From CBDBZX01 sp965213645 (GTDB lineage Bacteria; Deinococcota; Deinococci; Deinococcales; Trueperaceae), in contig CBDBZX010000008.1 in NCBI GenBank assembly GCA_965213645.1, positions 186,001 to 250,000 on the forward strand: 64,000 bases of DNA, written 5' to 3'. Of the stretch, positions 1 to 7,257 are shown in pieces; within the stretch, counting starts at the first letter, position 1, and every line of letters starts with the position of its first letter. A program made the position numbers and the translations under genes. The notes below the pieces were generated by a model. That model searched no databases, was not told the DNA's origin, and saw only the letters and a program-made list of their open reading frames with translations.

Positions 1-111
1 TGCACATGTGTTCACAACTATTTGAATGCAGTCCGGCGTGAGGTATACCTTTTGTACACCGAGACAATTTTCACCTTGATATTTCGGCTAGACTTCTATG
101 CTGGGGCAACT

Positions 112-444
112 ATGAATAGACCTGCAAATAATCATTCTAACTTAGACCACTTCCGGGGAACGCGGCGCAGTATCTTGACGCTCGTGTGCGGCGTTGCGAT
201 TGGCTTTGCAGCGAGCGCCGATACCCCTTTACTTTTAGGCGTCGCCTGGCTCTTCGCCGCGTTCGCTTACGCCGAAAAAAGTTATCTCGCAGGGCAGCGT
301 TTACAAGCCACCGCGCTGTGGGCGCTCGGCACCACCGGGCTAGCAGGAACGCTACTCATCCAGCAGCAATATCTGACGGGAACCGTGCTCAGCCTCTTGG
401 CAGCGGGGTATGCGCTGCAAGCGTGGCGGCTTAGTGCGACTTAG
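112..444 (+). CDS. small membrane protein, unknown function
   Basis: Not a family I recognise. The 110-residue product begins MNRPANNHSN, has a short hydrophilic N-terminus of about 17 residues ending in basic GTRR, and then alternates hydrophobic stretches (about residues 18-35, 38-55 and 70-105), consistent with three to four membrane segments. The ATG at 112 is preceded by a GGGG tract (about 103-106) that can serve as a ribosome binding site. An in-frame upstream start at 22 would add 30 residues without a better site and is less likely. The gene stands alone, and an inserted MITE-like repeat starts 8 bp after its stop. Function cannot be inferred. Confidence 0.6.
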   Translation: MNRPANNHSNLDHFRGTRRSILTLVCGVAIGFAASADTPLLLGVAWLFAAFAYAEKSYLAGQRLQATALWALGTTGLAGTLLIQQQYLTGTVLSLLAAGYALQAWRLSAT

Positions 445-451
445 CCCTTAC

Positions 452-655
452 TACAGCGTTAAGTAAGTTTTGCGACACTGTTGTTACCCTGTTCACGAAG
501 TTAGGCGCAGCCCGGTTGTCGAAGGGTCTCGTTTGGCAACTGCCAAAACTACGTAACTTTCAATCTCTGTCAGAGGAGTCAGCAAAGTCAGAGATTCTTC
601 GACTGCGCTTCGCTCCGCTCAGAATGACATGGCTCGTTTTTTATTTAACGCTGTA
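452..655. mobile_element. MITE-like repeat, copy 1 (204 bp)
   Basis: Ends are inverted repeats: TACAGCGTTAAGTAA on the left and the reverse complement of TACAGCGTTAAATAA on the right. The element is flanked by a 5-bp direct repeat CTTAC (447-451 and 656-660), a clean target-site duplication. There is no open reading frame. Read on the minus strand the interior matches the copy at 20960-21128 (shared cores CATGTCATTCTGAGCGG and GAAGAATCTCTGAC). It fills most of the 350-bp gap between the small membrane protein and the SorC-type regulator; nothing else is seen there. Confidence 0.8.
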
Positions 656-797
656 CTTACTCAACGGTGTACTTACTTAGTTAGATGTAGTTTAGACCAT
701 CCCGGTGAGTGGAGCCTGATATCGTCCTTACGCAAGTTGGTTGAGAGTGGTGCGTTATACTCGAGCCCACCTAAGCTCTACTTAGCGTGATACCTAC

Positions 798-1766
798 ATG
801 ATCCAAACCGCTACCTCACCCAAACCCGCTGACCTGGCGCTCCTCATCGAAGTCGCCCTGCTCTACTATGAAGAAGGACGCACCCAAGCTGAAATCGGGC
901 GGCATATCGGCACCTCGCGCTCGACGGTCTCGAGGCTCCTACAAGAAGCTAGAGCGCGAGGCGTCGTGCAAATCTCTATCGACTACAGCTTGGCGAGAGA
1001 CAGCCACCTAGAGCGGCAGTTGCAGGCGCGTTTCGCGCTCAAAGAGGTGCGCGTGCTGCGCAGTTTCGGGCATTTAGAGGATGAGGTTGTCAGCGGGCTG
1101 GGGCAACTCGCGGCGAGCTATTTGGAAGAGGTTATTGAGGACGGTATGACGGTGGGCGTCTCTTACGGGCGCTCGGTGGCGAGCGCCGTGCAGCGCGTAA
1201 AGCCGAAGCGCCTCGCTGACTTGGTCGTGCTTCAAGTCATCGGCGCGTTGGGCTCGGGCAACCCCTTGCAAGATGGCCCTGACTTAGCGCGGCAACTCGC
1301 CAATGCCTACGGCGGGGCGTACCGCTACCTCCACGCGCCCCTGCTGGTTGAGAGTGCGCGGATGCGTGAGCTGTTGTCGCAAGAACCGCTCGTCAAAGAC
1401 CTCTTGCAGACTGCCAAAAAAGCTGACCTGGTCCTGATGGGCGTGAGCCCTTTGACCGCTGACGCGGCGGGGCTTATCTTCAGGGATTATCTGAGCAAGG
1501 CTGATTTAGCGAGGCTTGGAGCCAGCGGCGCAGTCGGTCACATGTGCGCCCAGTTCTTCGGCGCGGACGGAGAACTCATCGACACCCCTTTTAACGAACG
1601 CGCCATCACCATCGGTTTAGAGACCCTGCGAACAGTGCGTGAGGTCGTCACAGTAGCGGGCGGTTCGGAAAAAGCTAGGGCGATTTTAGGCGTACTGCGC
1701 GGCGGCTACATCGACGTGCTTGTCACGGATGACACGGCGGTGAGAGAGGTGTTGGCGCAGGCTTAA
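798..1766 (+). CDS. SorC/DeoR-type sugar-binding transcriptional regulator
   Basis: A 322-residue protein with the SorC-family layout: an N-terminal helix-turn-helix at about residues 22-60 (motif GRTQAEIGRHIGTSRSTVSR) followed by a long sugar-phosphate-sensing domain with the family-typical GMTVGVSYGRSV and 'GGSEKARAILGVLRGGYIDVL' type segments. Members bind a phosphorylated sugar effector and control nearby carbohydrate genes. Length is normal for the family (about 310-325). No sugar operon is adjacent; the closest carbohydrate gene is the PfkB-type kinase at 12.3 kb, so the target is unknown. Downstream, a convergent PH-domain gene ends at 1849. Confidence 0.88.
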   Translation: MIQTATSPKPADLALLIEVALLYYEEGRTQAEIGRHIGTSRSTVSRLLQEARARGVVQISIDYSLARDSHLERQLQARFALKEVRVLRSFGHLEDEVVSGLGQLAASYLEEVIEDGMTVGVSYGRSVASAVQRVKPKRLADLVVLQVIGALGSGNPLQDGPDLARQLANAYGGAYRYLHAPLLVESARMRELLSQEPLVKDLLQTAKKADLVLMGVSPLTADAAGLIFRDYLSKADLARLGASGAVGHMCAQFFGADGELIDTPFNERAITIGLETLRTVREVVTVAGGSEKARAILGVLRGGYIDVLVTDDTAVREVLAQA

Positions 1767-1848
1767 ACGCCGCTGCAAAAACCCGTATTCGACTCAAAAC
1801 CACTACCAAATTTTTCTCTCAGTTTTTTGCTTTCAGTCTTTCTAGTCG

Positions 1849-2226
1849 TTAGCGCAAAATGTACGAACTCAGCACCCGGTAGACGTCGTGCACGTTTTTA
1901 TCCTTGCGAAAGGTAAACGCGGTGGGCTCGGCTTCGCCGCGAATCCAGAGTTTGACCTCCGCCTCCATGTCGAAGCGCCCTTTACTCTCTTTAGAAAACT
2001 TGACGATGCTCGCATAAGGCACCGATAAAAATTCCTTCTTCTTGCTCGTCGCCCCCTGTTTATCGACCATCACCAAGCGCCGATTGGTGAAGACCAAGAG
2101 GTCGCGCACCAACCTGTAAGCGTGCTCGATGCGCTCGCCCTCCACCAAAATAAGGGAGAAGTCCTTCTCCAATTTGTCCGTATCCACTTCGGACGCATTG
2201 CCGAGTAAACCACTAAAAAGTCCCAT
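1849..2226 (-). CDS. bacterial PH-domain protein (YvbH/bPH_1-like)
   Basis: The 125-residue protein starts MGLFSGLLGN and carries the bacterial pleckstrin-homology pattern: an early helix, then IEHAYRLVRDLLVFTNRRLVMVD, the 'tendency to be a tail of beta strands' typical of PF08000-type domains, VPYASIVKFS, and a final amphipathic helix HDVYRVLSSYIL. Such proteins form oligomeric rings and are thought to act in envelope or stress responses; the substrate is not known. It is transcribed toward the SorC regulator and is probably the last gene of a short minus-strand run with the two membrane proteins upstream. Confidence 0.72.
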   Translation of the reverse strand: MGLFSGLLGNASEVDTDKLEKDFSLILVEGERIEHAYRLVRDLLVFTNRRLVMVDKQGATSKKKEFLSVPYASIVKFSKESKGRFDMEAEVKLWIRGEAEPTAFTFRKDKNVHDVYRVLSSYILR

Positions 2227-2252
2227 AGCACCTCCGAGCAGGAATCATCTGG

Positions 2253-2678
2253 TTACGAACGCAACGGGTCGAGAAAGCATCCATTAGCACGTACGTTGGA
2301 AGATGATTCCTGCGGTATTTCACCCCAGTATAGGGGTAAGTCGTCAGACTGCAATGTGTCTGAAACCGAATCTTTTTGTTCTGTACCAACATCCTCGAGC
2401 ACCAGCGTCACCACAGGCAAGAGGTAGAGTGCGCCGAGTGTGAAGAGGATAAAGGGGCGTGAGAAGATGACCATGTCAGAAAGCAACAAGAGGTCGAGCG
2501 TGTTGGCGTAAGCCGATGCGTACGCGAAGATGACGAGAGAAAGGGTGGTCAAAAGGGCGAAAAACCAAGCGAGGTATAAGGCGGCGAGCATCCTAGTGGG
2601 GCGCAGTGCGGCGAGTAGTGATACCGCTAAGCTCCCGGCAAAAAAGAGCGTTAGCGCGTGAGCGAGCGTGGCTACCAT
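2253..2678 (-). CDS. membrane protein, unknown function
   Basis: Start chosen at the ATG at 2678 because AAAGGAG lies at the right distance upstream; a GTG two codons earlier (2681) is also possible. The product (about 141 residues) has three or four hydrophobic helices in its first 95 residues (ALTLFFAGSLAVSLLAAL, MLAALYLAWFFALLTTLSLVIF, FILFTLGALYLLPVVTLVL) and a hydrophilic acidic C-terminal tail of about 45 residues. No family is recognised. It lies 45 bp downstream of the larger membrane protein at 2724-3479, so the two may be co-transcribed. Confidence 0.6.
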   Translation of the reverse strand: MVATLAHALTLFFAGSLAVSLLAALRPTRMLAALYLAWFFALLTTLSLVIFAYASAYANTLDLLLLSDMVIFSRPFILFTLGALYLLPVVTLVLEDVGTEQKDSVSDTLQSDDLPLYWGEIPQESSSNVRANGCFLDPLRS

Positions 2679-2723
2679 CACTTCTCCTTTGCCCCTCCCG
2701 TTGGCATAGGGTTCATTCGTAGG

Positions 2724-3479
2724 TCAAGGTGTGTTTTGAGCGGTGGGTTCCGGCTCAGGGGGTTTCTCGAGGTCAATCACGGGTTCAGAATTTTGAGCGG
2801 GTTGAGCGGGCTCACCTTGAAGGAGGCTCGAGGGCATTGGATTAGAGGACACCGAATCAGAAGACCCCGCATCAGAAGTTTTCGAGGAAAGCGTCGCAGG
2901 ATTAGCGAAGAGGTAAAGTCCTCCGCCGATGAGCAGAAGAGGTAGAAGCGAGCCGCCGACAACATTCGTTGTCAAGAGCGCGATGACCAGCGCGACAATC
3001 GCTGGGTAGACCGCCCACTGTTTATCTAACCTCATCAGGATGCCAAACGTCGCCGCGAAGCCTAGAAAGAGGAGTGGAGCCGTGCCTAAGAGCGTGCCGC
3101 CCAAGCCCACCGCTACCGCTAAAGAGAGAAAGAGTCCGGCGGGCAAAATCGCCCACCATCTCGTTTTGTCTGGTGTTGTGTCGTGCCAATAGAGCGCGGT
3201 GAAACCGAGGCCGATGAGGGCTAGGATGGTTGTGCCGCTCGAGAACGCCACCAACGCCGCCCCAAAAAGCCCCAACGCCAAGACGAGCGCCCAGACCTCT
3301 CGAGCATCTCTGAGGTAGCGGCGGCTCAGATACACCCCGCCCAAGATGAGCAGCAGCGCTCTCAAGGCTGACGAAAGCCCACCAAAGAGACCACCGGGCA
3401 GTCCGCCGCCCGTGAGCAGCGCCAATACGCCCAAGATAATGAGCGCCCAAGCGATAGGTTGTTTTCGGTCTAAATTCAT
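2724..3479 (-). CDS. multi-pass membrane protein, paralog of the protein at 5892-6488
   Basis: A 251-residue protein with seven or eight hydrophobic helices and a Pro/Ser/Glu-rich cytosolic-like tail of about 45 residues. It shares ordered motifs with the protein encoded at 5892-6488: an N-terminal ILGVLAL/VIGVLLL helix, WWAILPAG versus WWAIIPAG, PLLFLGFAATF versus PVLFLGFAATF, and WAVYPAIV versus WALYPAVV. The two therefore arose by duplication and now flank a two-component system. GGAGG just upstream supports the start. It is transcribed divergently from the response regulator. A sensory or envelope-stress role (as for LiaF-like partners) is only an inference from position. Confidence 0.65.
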   Translation of the reverse strand: MNLDRKQPIAWALIILGVLALLTGGGLPGGLFGGLSSALRALLLILGGVYLSRRYLRDAREVWALVLALGLFGAALVAFSSGTTILALIGLGFTALYWHDTTPDKTRWWAILPAGLFLSLAVAVGLGGTLLGTAPLLFLGFAATFGILMRLDKQWAVYPAIVALVIALLTTNVVGGSLLPLLLIGGGLYLFANPATLSSKTSDAGSSDSVSSNPMPSSLLQGEPAQPAQNSEPVIDLEKPPEPEPTAQNTP

Positions 3480-3659
3480 GTATTTTCCTCCAGTTCATTC
3501 TGTTGGGTACAGCGTAGAGCGCATACCTCTTCACAGCATCAGCGAAAGGGTGGGCTCGGCAGGTCCACCTTTTGATGGAGGATACGTAGCTATGCGAACG
3601 GTAGAGTGAACGAGGGGGCGCGTGACCTTATGCAAATGGAAGTGATAGGTGTGGAGGAC

Positions 3660-4304
3660 ATGACATTGGCAACGCAAACCGTTCGTTTACTCCTAGTCGA
3701 TGACCACAAAGTCGTGCGGCAAGGGTTGAGGATGGTGCTTTCGCTCGAGGCTGGCTTAGAGGTCGTCGGCGAAGCCGCCAACGGTCAAGAGGCGCTCTCC
3801 CAAGTCGCCGCGCTCACCCCACAAGTCGTGCTGATGGATTTGCTCATGCCCGTCATGGACGGTGTCAGCGCGATTCGCGCCATTAAAAAGGACCATCCCG
3901 AGGTCGAAGTCGTCGCGTTGACGAGCGTCCTCGAAGACCGCTTGGTCATCGACGCAGTCGAGGCGGGCGCGGCGGGCTATCTTCTCAAAGAGAGCGGACC
4001 CGAAGAACTCATCGAGGCAATTTTTGCCGCTGCTAAAGGAGAGGTGCGACTCCATCCGAAGGCGCAAAAGCGCCTCATCCAAGAGGTGCGTACGCCCGAG
4101 ATGCGCGAGGCGCTGACTGTGCGTGAGACGGCGACCTTGCGCCTCATCGCGAAAGGTCACGCGAATAGAGAGATCGCCGAAGCACTCGAGATTTCTGAGG
4201 TGACGGTCAAGACGTACGTCTCGAGTATCCTCTCCAAGTTAGGACTCTCGAGCCGCACCCAAGCCGCCTTGTTCGCCCTCAAAGAAGGGCTCGTCGGGCT
4301 CTAA
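3660..4304 (+). CDS. NarL/FixJ-family response regulator
   Basis: Receiver domain at the N-terminus (VRLLLVDDHKVVRQGL, acidic pair DD) with phospho-acceptor Asp at about residue 60 in VVLMDLLMPVMDG, the Thr of VVALTS and the conserved Lys of YLLKES. A LuxR-type helix-turn-helix follows at the C-terminus (LTVRETATLRLIAKGHANRE, VKTYVSSILSKLGLSSR). Start is uncertain: ATG 3660 gives the family-typical N-terminus but GGAGG is only 2 nt upstream; ATG 3630 and GTG 3606 are in frame. The partner kinase begins 16 bp downstream, so this is a classic two-gene signalling operon. Target genes may include the flanking membrane-protein paralogs. Confidence 0.88.
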   Translation: MTLATQTVRLLLVDDHKVVRQGLRMVLSLEAGLEVVGEAANGQEALSQVAALTPQVVLMDLLMPVMDGVSAIRAIKKDHPEVEVVALTSVLEDRLVIDAVEAGAAGYLLKESGPEELIEAIFAAAKGEVRLHPKAQKRLIQEVRTPEMREALTVRETATLRLIAKGHANREIAEALEISEVTVKTYVSSILSKLGLSSRTQAALFALKEGLVGL

Positions 4305-4320
4305 GGTGAAGAGCGCGTAG

Positions 4321-5895
4321 ATGGACATCCCCTTCTGGAGCCGCCTCAGCACGCGCTTGACGCTGCTCATTTTGGCGATTGTCTTGGTACTCGCTACCGC
4401 TACGGGCATCTTGGTGAGTCGCGGGTTTTCGTTGTTGGATAGGGGCGTAGTCACGCAGTCGGAAACGGAACAAGCAATCTCTCAACAGACCAATCCAACC
4501 TCTTCAGAACCCACTAACCTAGAAGCCGGTAATCCAGAACTGAGCGACATCGTGCGCGGCACGGTCATCAACCTCATCGCCGTCTTTCTACTCACCTTGG
4601 TAGGCGCAACCGTCTTCAGCCGCAGCCTCTTGACCGAGCCCATCACCTCCTTAGTCAAGGCGACGCAAGAGGTCGCGGCGGGGCATTTGGGCGTGACGCT
4701 GGACGTGAGCACGAAAGGCGAGTTGGGGCTTTTGGCGAGCACCTTTAACCAGATGTCCGTGAGTTTAGAGGCGCGGACCGAAGACCTCTTGCGGGCCAAC
4801 GAAGCCTTGCGCGAGAGTGAGATGCGGCTCGAGCAGCGCGTAACGGAGCGCACCGCCGAACTCACCTCTTTACTTGAACTCTCCAACGCCACCGCCCTCA
4901 CGACTGAAGACATGCCTCTTTTAGAACGCATTTTCGACAGGCTTTACGAACTCGTCCCCTACCGAGCCGCCGCCCTCTTTCGGCGCACGCAAAAAGAAGA
5001 GGTTGCGCTCGTACTGGCAAGAGGTGAACCTCTCGCTGATGAGACCCAACAAGGCGATACCCTCATCCAAAAAGTGCCGCAGAGCCGCTCCACCGGAGAG
5101 TTCACAAGGCGTGACTTTCCGCTCGTCGTGCGTGACAAGACGGTAGGGGTGTTGGTGCTCGAGCACAGCGGCTTTCTCACCGACGACAAACTCCGCCTCA
5201 TCGCCGCCTTCGCCAACCAAGCGGGCGTGACGCTGGAAAATATCCGCTTGTACGAACAGATTCAGGAGCGCGCCGCCTTCGAGGAGCGCCAGCACTTAGC
5301 CCGCGAGTTGCACGACTCGGTCTCGCAGGCGCTCTACAGCATCGTGTTGGGGACGCACGCCGCCCGCAAACAACTCTCGCAGCCGGAGCAAGCGGACTCG
5401 GCTTTGGAGTACGTCCAACACCTCTCCGAAGCTGCCCTAGCCGAGATGCGGGCGCTAATTTTCGAGTTGCGCCCCGACATTCTGGAGCGTGAGGGTCTCG
5501 CCGCCGCCTTGCGCAAACAAGTCGAAGCTTTAGAGGTGCGCCATGACCTTCAGGCTGAATACTACGCCGAGGGTGAACCCGAGGTCACATTTGCGGTCAA
5601 GCAGGCACTCTACCGCATCGCGCAAGAGGTCATCCATAACATCACCAAGCACGCGGACGCTAAGCAGGTGCGCGTCAACCTCTTGCAGACGGACAGCAAG
5701 GTGAGGCTTTCGGTCACAGATGACGGGGTCGGCTTCGATGTGCAGGACTTTCCCGGTCACTTAGGGCTCAAATCCATGCGCGAGCGCAGCACCTCTTTAG
5801 GGGGAACGCTCAACGTTGAGAGTGCGCCCGGTCAAGGTACGAGCGTCAGCGTGGAGATTCCAAAACATTCAAGCGTAGCGAGGGATAACACGTGA
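4321..5895 (+). CDS. NarX-type sensor histidine kinase
   Basis: A 524-residue membrane kinase. Two membrane helices (about residues 13-35 and 80-100) bound a short extracytoplasmic loop of about 45 residues, followed by HAMP (LLTEPITSLVKATQEVAAGH), a coiled-coil linker, a GAF-like domain (about 180-305), and a HisKA_3 dimerisation domain with phospho-acceptor His331 in RELHDSVSQALYS. The HATPase_c domain has the N box around IAQEVIHNITKHA and G boxes DDGVGFD and GHLGLKSMRERS. It phosphorylates the upstream NarL-type regulator. Its last 4 bases overlap the start of the next membrane protein, so all three are probably one transcript. Confidence 0.92.
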   Translation: MDIPFWSRLSTRLTLLILAIVLVLATATGILVSRGFSLLDRGVVTQSETEQAISQQTNPTSSEPTNLEAGNPELSDIVRGTVINLIAVFLLTLVGATVFSRSLLTEPITSLVKATQEVAAGHLGVTLDVSTKGELGLLASTFNQMSVSLEARTEDLLRANEALRESEMRLEQRVTERTAELTSLLELSNATALTTEDMPLLERIFDRLYELVPYRAAALFRRTQKEEVALVLARGEPLADETQQGDTLIQKVPQSRSTGEFTRRDFPLVVRDKTVGVLVLEHSGFLTDDKLRLIAAFANQAGVTLENIRLYEQIQERAAFEERQHLARELHDSVSQALYSIVLGTHAARKQLSQPEQADSALEYVQHLSEAALAEMRALIFELRPDILEREGLAAALRKQVEALEVRHDLQAEYYAEGEPEVTFAVKQALYRIAQEVIHNITKHADAKQVRVNLLQTDSKVRLSVTDDGVGFDVQDFPGHLGLKSMRERSTSLGGTLNVESAPGQGTSVSVEIPKHSSVARDNT

Positions 5896-6488
5896 AACGT
5901 GACCCACGCACACTCGCTTATGTGCTCCTCGTCATCGGCGTGCTGTTACTCGCTAACAGCGGCTTTTTGGGCGCACTGCCTGGCTTTCTGCGTACCTTAT
6001 CGCTCTTAGGCTTAGGCGCGGCGCTCTGGCTCGGGCCGACGCACCTCTCGGCGGGCTGGCGCATGGCGGGCTTTATCGGCGTCAGCGTGTTTGCCATCTC
6101 GACGTCGGAAAACTTCACGGGCGTCGTTTCGCTGGGTTTCCCCGCGCTCGCGCTCGCGCTCGTCTACTTGAGCGATGTCAAGCGCTGGTGGGCGATTATT
6201 CCAGCGGGTATCTTAGCGAGCATCGCGCTGCTGCTCGCCTTTAACGAACTCTTTTCCTGGAACGCGACGCCCGTGCTCTTTTTGGGCTTCGCCGCGACGT
6301 TTACGTACTTGTATCTACTCTCACCTGAACGTGGTGGGCAGCGTTGGGCGCTCTACCCAGCCGTGGTTTTTATTGCGCTGACGGTACTCGTGAATGACCC
6401 CGGTAGTGGACTTTCAGGAGCGTTGCCGCTACTCTTTATCGGGGCGGGGGTGCTGATGTTGTGGTGGTGGCAGCGAGGGGTTAAATAG
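5892..6488 (+). CDS. multi-pass membrane protein in the two-component operon
   Basis: Starts at GTG 5892, overlapping the kinase stop (translational coupling). The 198-residue product is almost entirely hydrophobic, with seven or eight helices, and is a paralog of the 2724-3479 protein (shared WWAI-PAG, LFLGFAATF and WALYPA motifs) but lacks that protein's hydrophilic tail. Co-translation with the kinase suggests a role in sensing or in modulating the kinase; this is inference from context. The convergent MazF-like gene ends 2 bp beyond its stop, leaving no room for a separate terminator. Confidence 0.68.
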   Translation: MKRDPRTLAYVLLVIGVLLLANSGFLGALPGFLRTLSLLGLGAALWLGPTHLSAGWRMAGFIGVSVFAISTSENFTGVVSLGFPALALALVYLSDVKRWWAIIPAGILASIALLLAFNELFSWNATPVLFLGFAATFTYLYLLSPERGGQRWALYPAVVFIALTVLVNDPGSGLSGALPLLFIGAGVLMLWWWQRGVK

Positions 6489-6489
6489 T

Positions 6490-6843
6490 TTAGTCGAGGG
6501 CGAAGTGTAGCCTAAGCGCACGCTCCAGTCGCTCCAAATATTTGGTTGATAGCACGCCAACAATCCCAGGTTGAAAGAGTTCGTAGGCCAGCGCTCTTAC
6601 CTGCTCGGTTTGCGCTTTGCTGTCCCGCACAAGCCCGGTGACTTCCGCGGGAAGAAAAACTTGAAAAGACAGAGTGCGTTTGACATTGCTTGTCAAGGGA
6701 ACCACTGTGACAACCCCTCGTCCACGCTGTTCAACGGTGGTGTTTAGAGCGTCATGGCTCACTATAACGACTGGACGACGCTTGTTCGCCTCGCTTCCCC
6801 GCACCGGCTCTAAGTCAGCGAAATAAACCTCACCACGCTTCAT
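6490..6843 (-). CDS. mazF: MazF/PemK-family mRNA interferase toxin
   Basis: The 117-residue product opens MKRGEVYFADLEPVRGSE, the classic MazF/PemK N-terminus, continues with RRPVVIVSHDALN and VVPLTSNVKRT, and ends with a helix LERLERALRLHF. Members cleave RNA at short sequences and are neutralised by a MazE-type partner. The ATG at 6843 is preferred; a GTG two codons earlier would also work. It overlaps the 3' end of the antitoxin gene by 14 bp, the standard arrangement of such pairs. No obvious damage is seen, so the toxin is probably functional. Confidence 0.88.
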   Translation of the reverse strand: MKRGEVYFADLEPVRGSEANKRRPVVIVSHDALNTTVEQRGRGVVTVVPLTSNVKRTLSFQVFLPAEVTGLVRDSKAQTEQVRALAYELFQPGIVGVLSTKYLERLERALRLHFALD

Positions 6844-7069
6844 CGTCACTTAATCCGTCGCTGACTGCCACATCCCATACCTTTTCATCGCCCGCCGCCT
6901 CCCACTCTTCCATCGCTAGGGTATATTCCTGCTCGAGCGCCTTATCTCTAAGCGCACGAATCGCCGCCTCCAACGCCTCGCTACGACTTTTGAGACCTTG
7001 CGATTTTTGATAACGCTCTAAAAAGCTCGCGAGTTGTTCATCTATGCGGGCGCTCATCATGGTTTTCAT
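6830..7069 (-). CDS. mazE: ribbon-helix-helix antitoxin partner of MazF
   Basis: A 79-residue protein whose N-terminus (MSARIDEQLASFLERYQ, then SRSEALEAAIRALRD) fits a ribbon-helix-helix DNA-binding domain, followed by an acidic C-terminal tail (EEWEAAGDEKVWDVAVSDG) that would wrap the toxin. This is the usual antitoxin architecture. It precedes and overlaps the MazF gene. A TACAAT -10 box lies 6 nt upstream of the ATG, suggesting a leaderless transcript, and the pair probably autoregulates there. The symbol is by role; the DNA-binding fold is RHH rather than the AbrB fold of E. coli MazE. Confidence 0.8.
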   Translation of the reverse strand: MKTMMSARIDEQLASFLERYQKSQGLKSRSEALEAAIRALRDKALEQEYTLAMEEWEAAGDEKVWDVAVSDGLSDDEAW

Positions 7070-7075
7070 AGCAAA

Positions 7076-7081
7076 ATTGTA
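7076..7081 (-). promoter_or_regulatory. -10 box, leaderless promoter of the MazEF pair
   Basis: TACAAT on the minus strand, 6 nt before the antitoxin ATG with no Shine-Dalgarno sequence between. Spacing matches leaderless mRNAs described for Deinococcus. Confidence 0.55.
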
Positions 7082-7246
7082 CTACAAAATGTTTACACTG
7101 AGCGTTTTATTCATTTCGGCGGAGATTACGTGGTAAAGGGTACTCGAGCTATAACTTCTACCGAGACAACTACTCAGCACGAGCTAAACACGCTGAGCAG
7201 TTCTAACTATATTCTACCAGCCTTGCATCTTCTCTCTTTGCAACGT

Positions 7247-7252
7247 TATATT
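7247..7252 (+). promoter_or_regulatory. -10 box, probable leaderless promoter of the ABC operon
   Basis: TATATT 5 nt before the GTG at 7258, with a -35-like TTGCAT about 17 bp upstream (around 7224). No ribosome binding site is visible, so transcription probably starts at or next to the start codon. Confidence 0.5.
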
Positions 7253-7257
7253 TATAC

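Noticed and set aside
2658..2945. Plus-strand frame of 95 codons antisense to the membrane-protein genes
   Set aside because: Arginine-rich shadow of the tail of the gene on the other strand, no homology and no ribosome binding site.
6490..7069. Possible third gene in the MazEF locus
   Set aside because: No extra open frame; neighbours belong to other transcription units.
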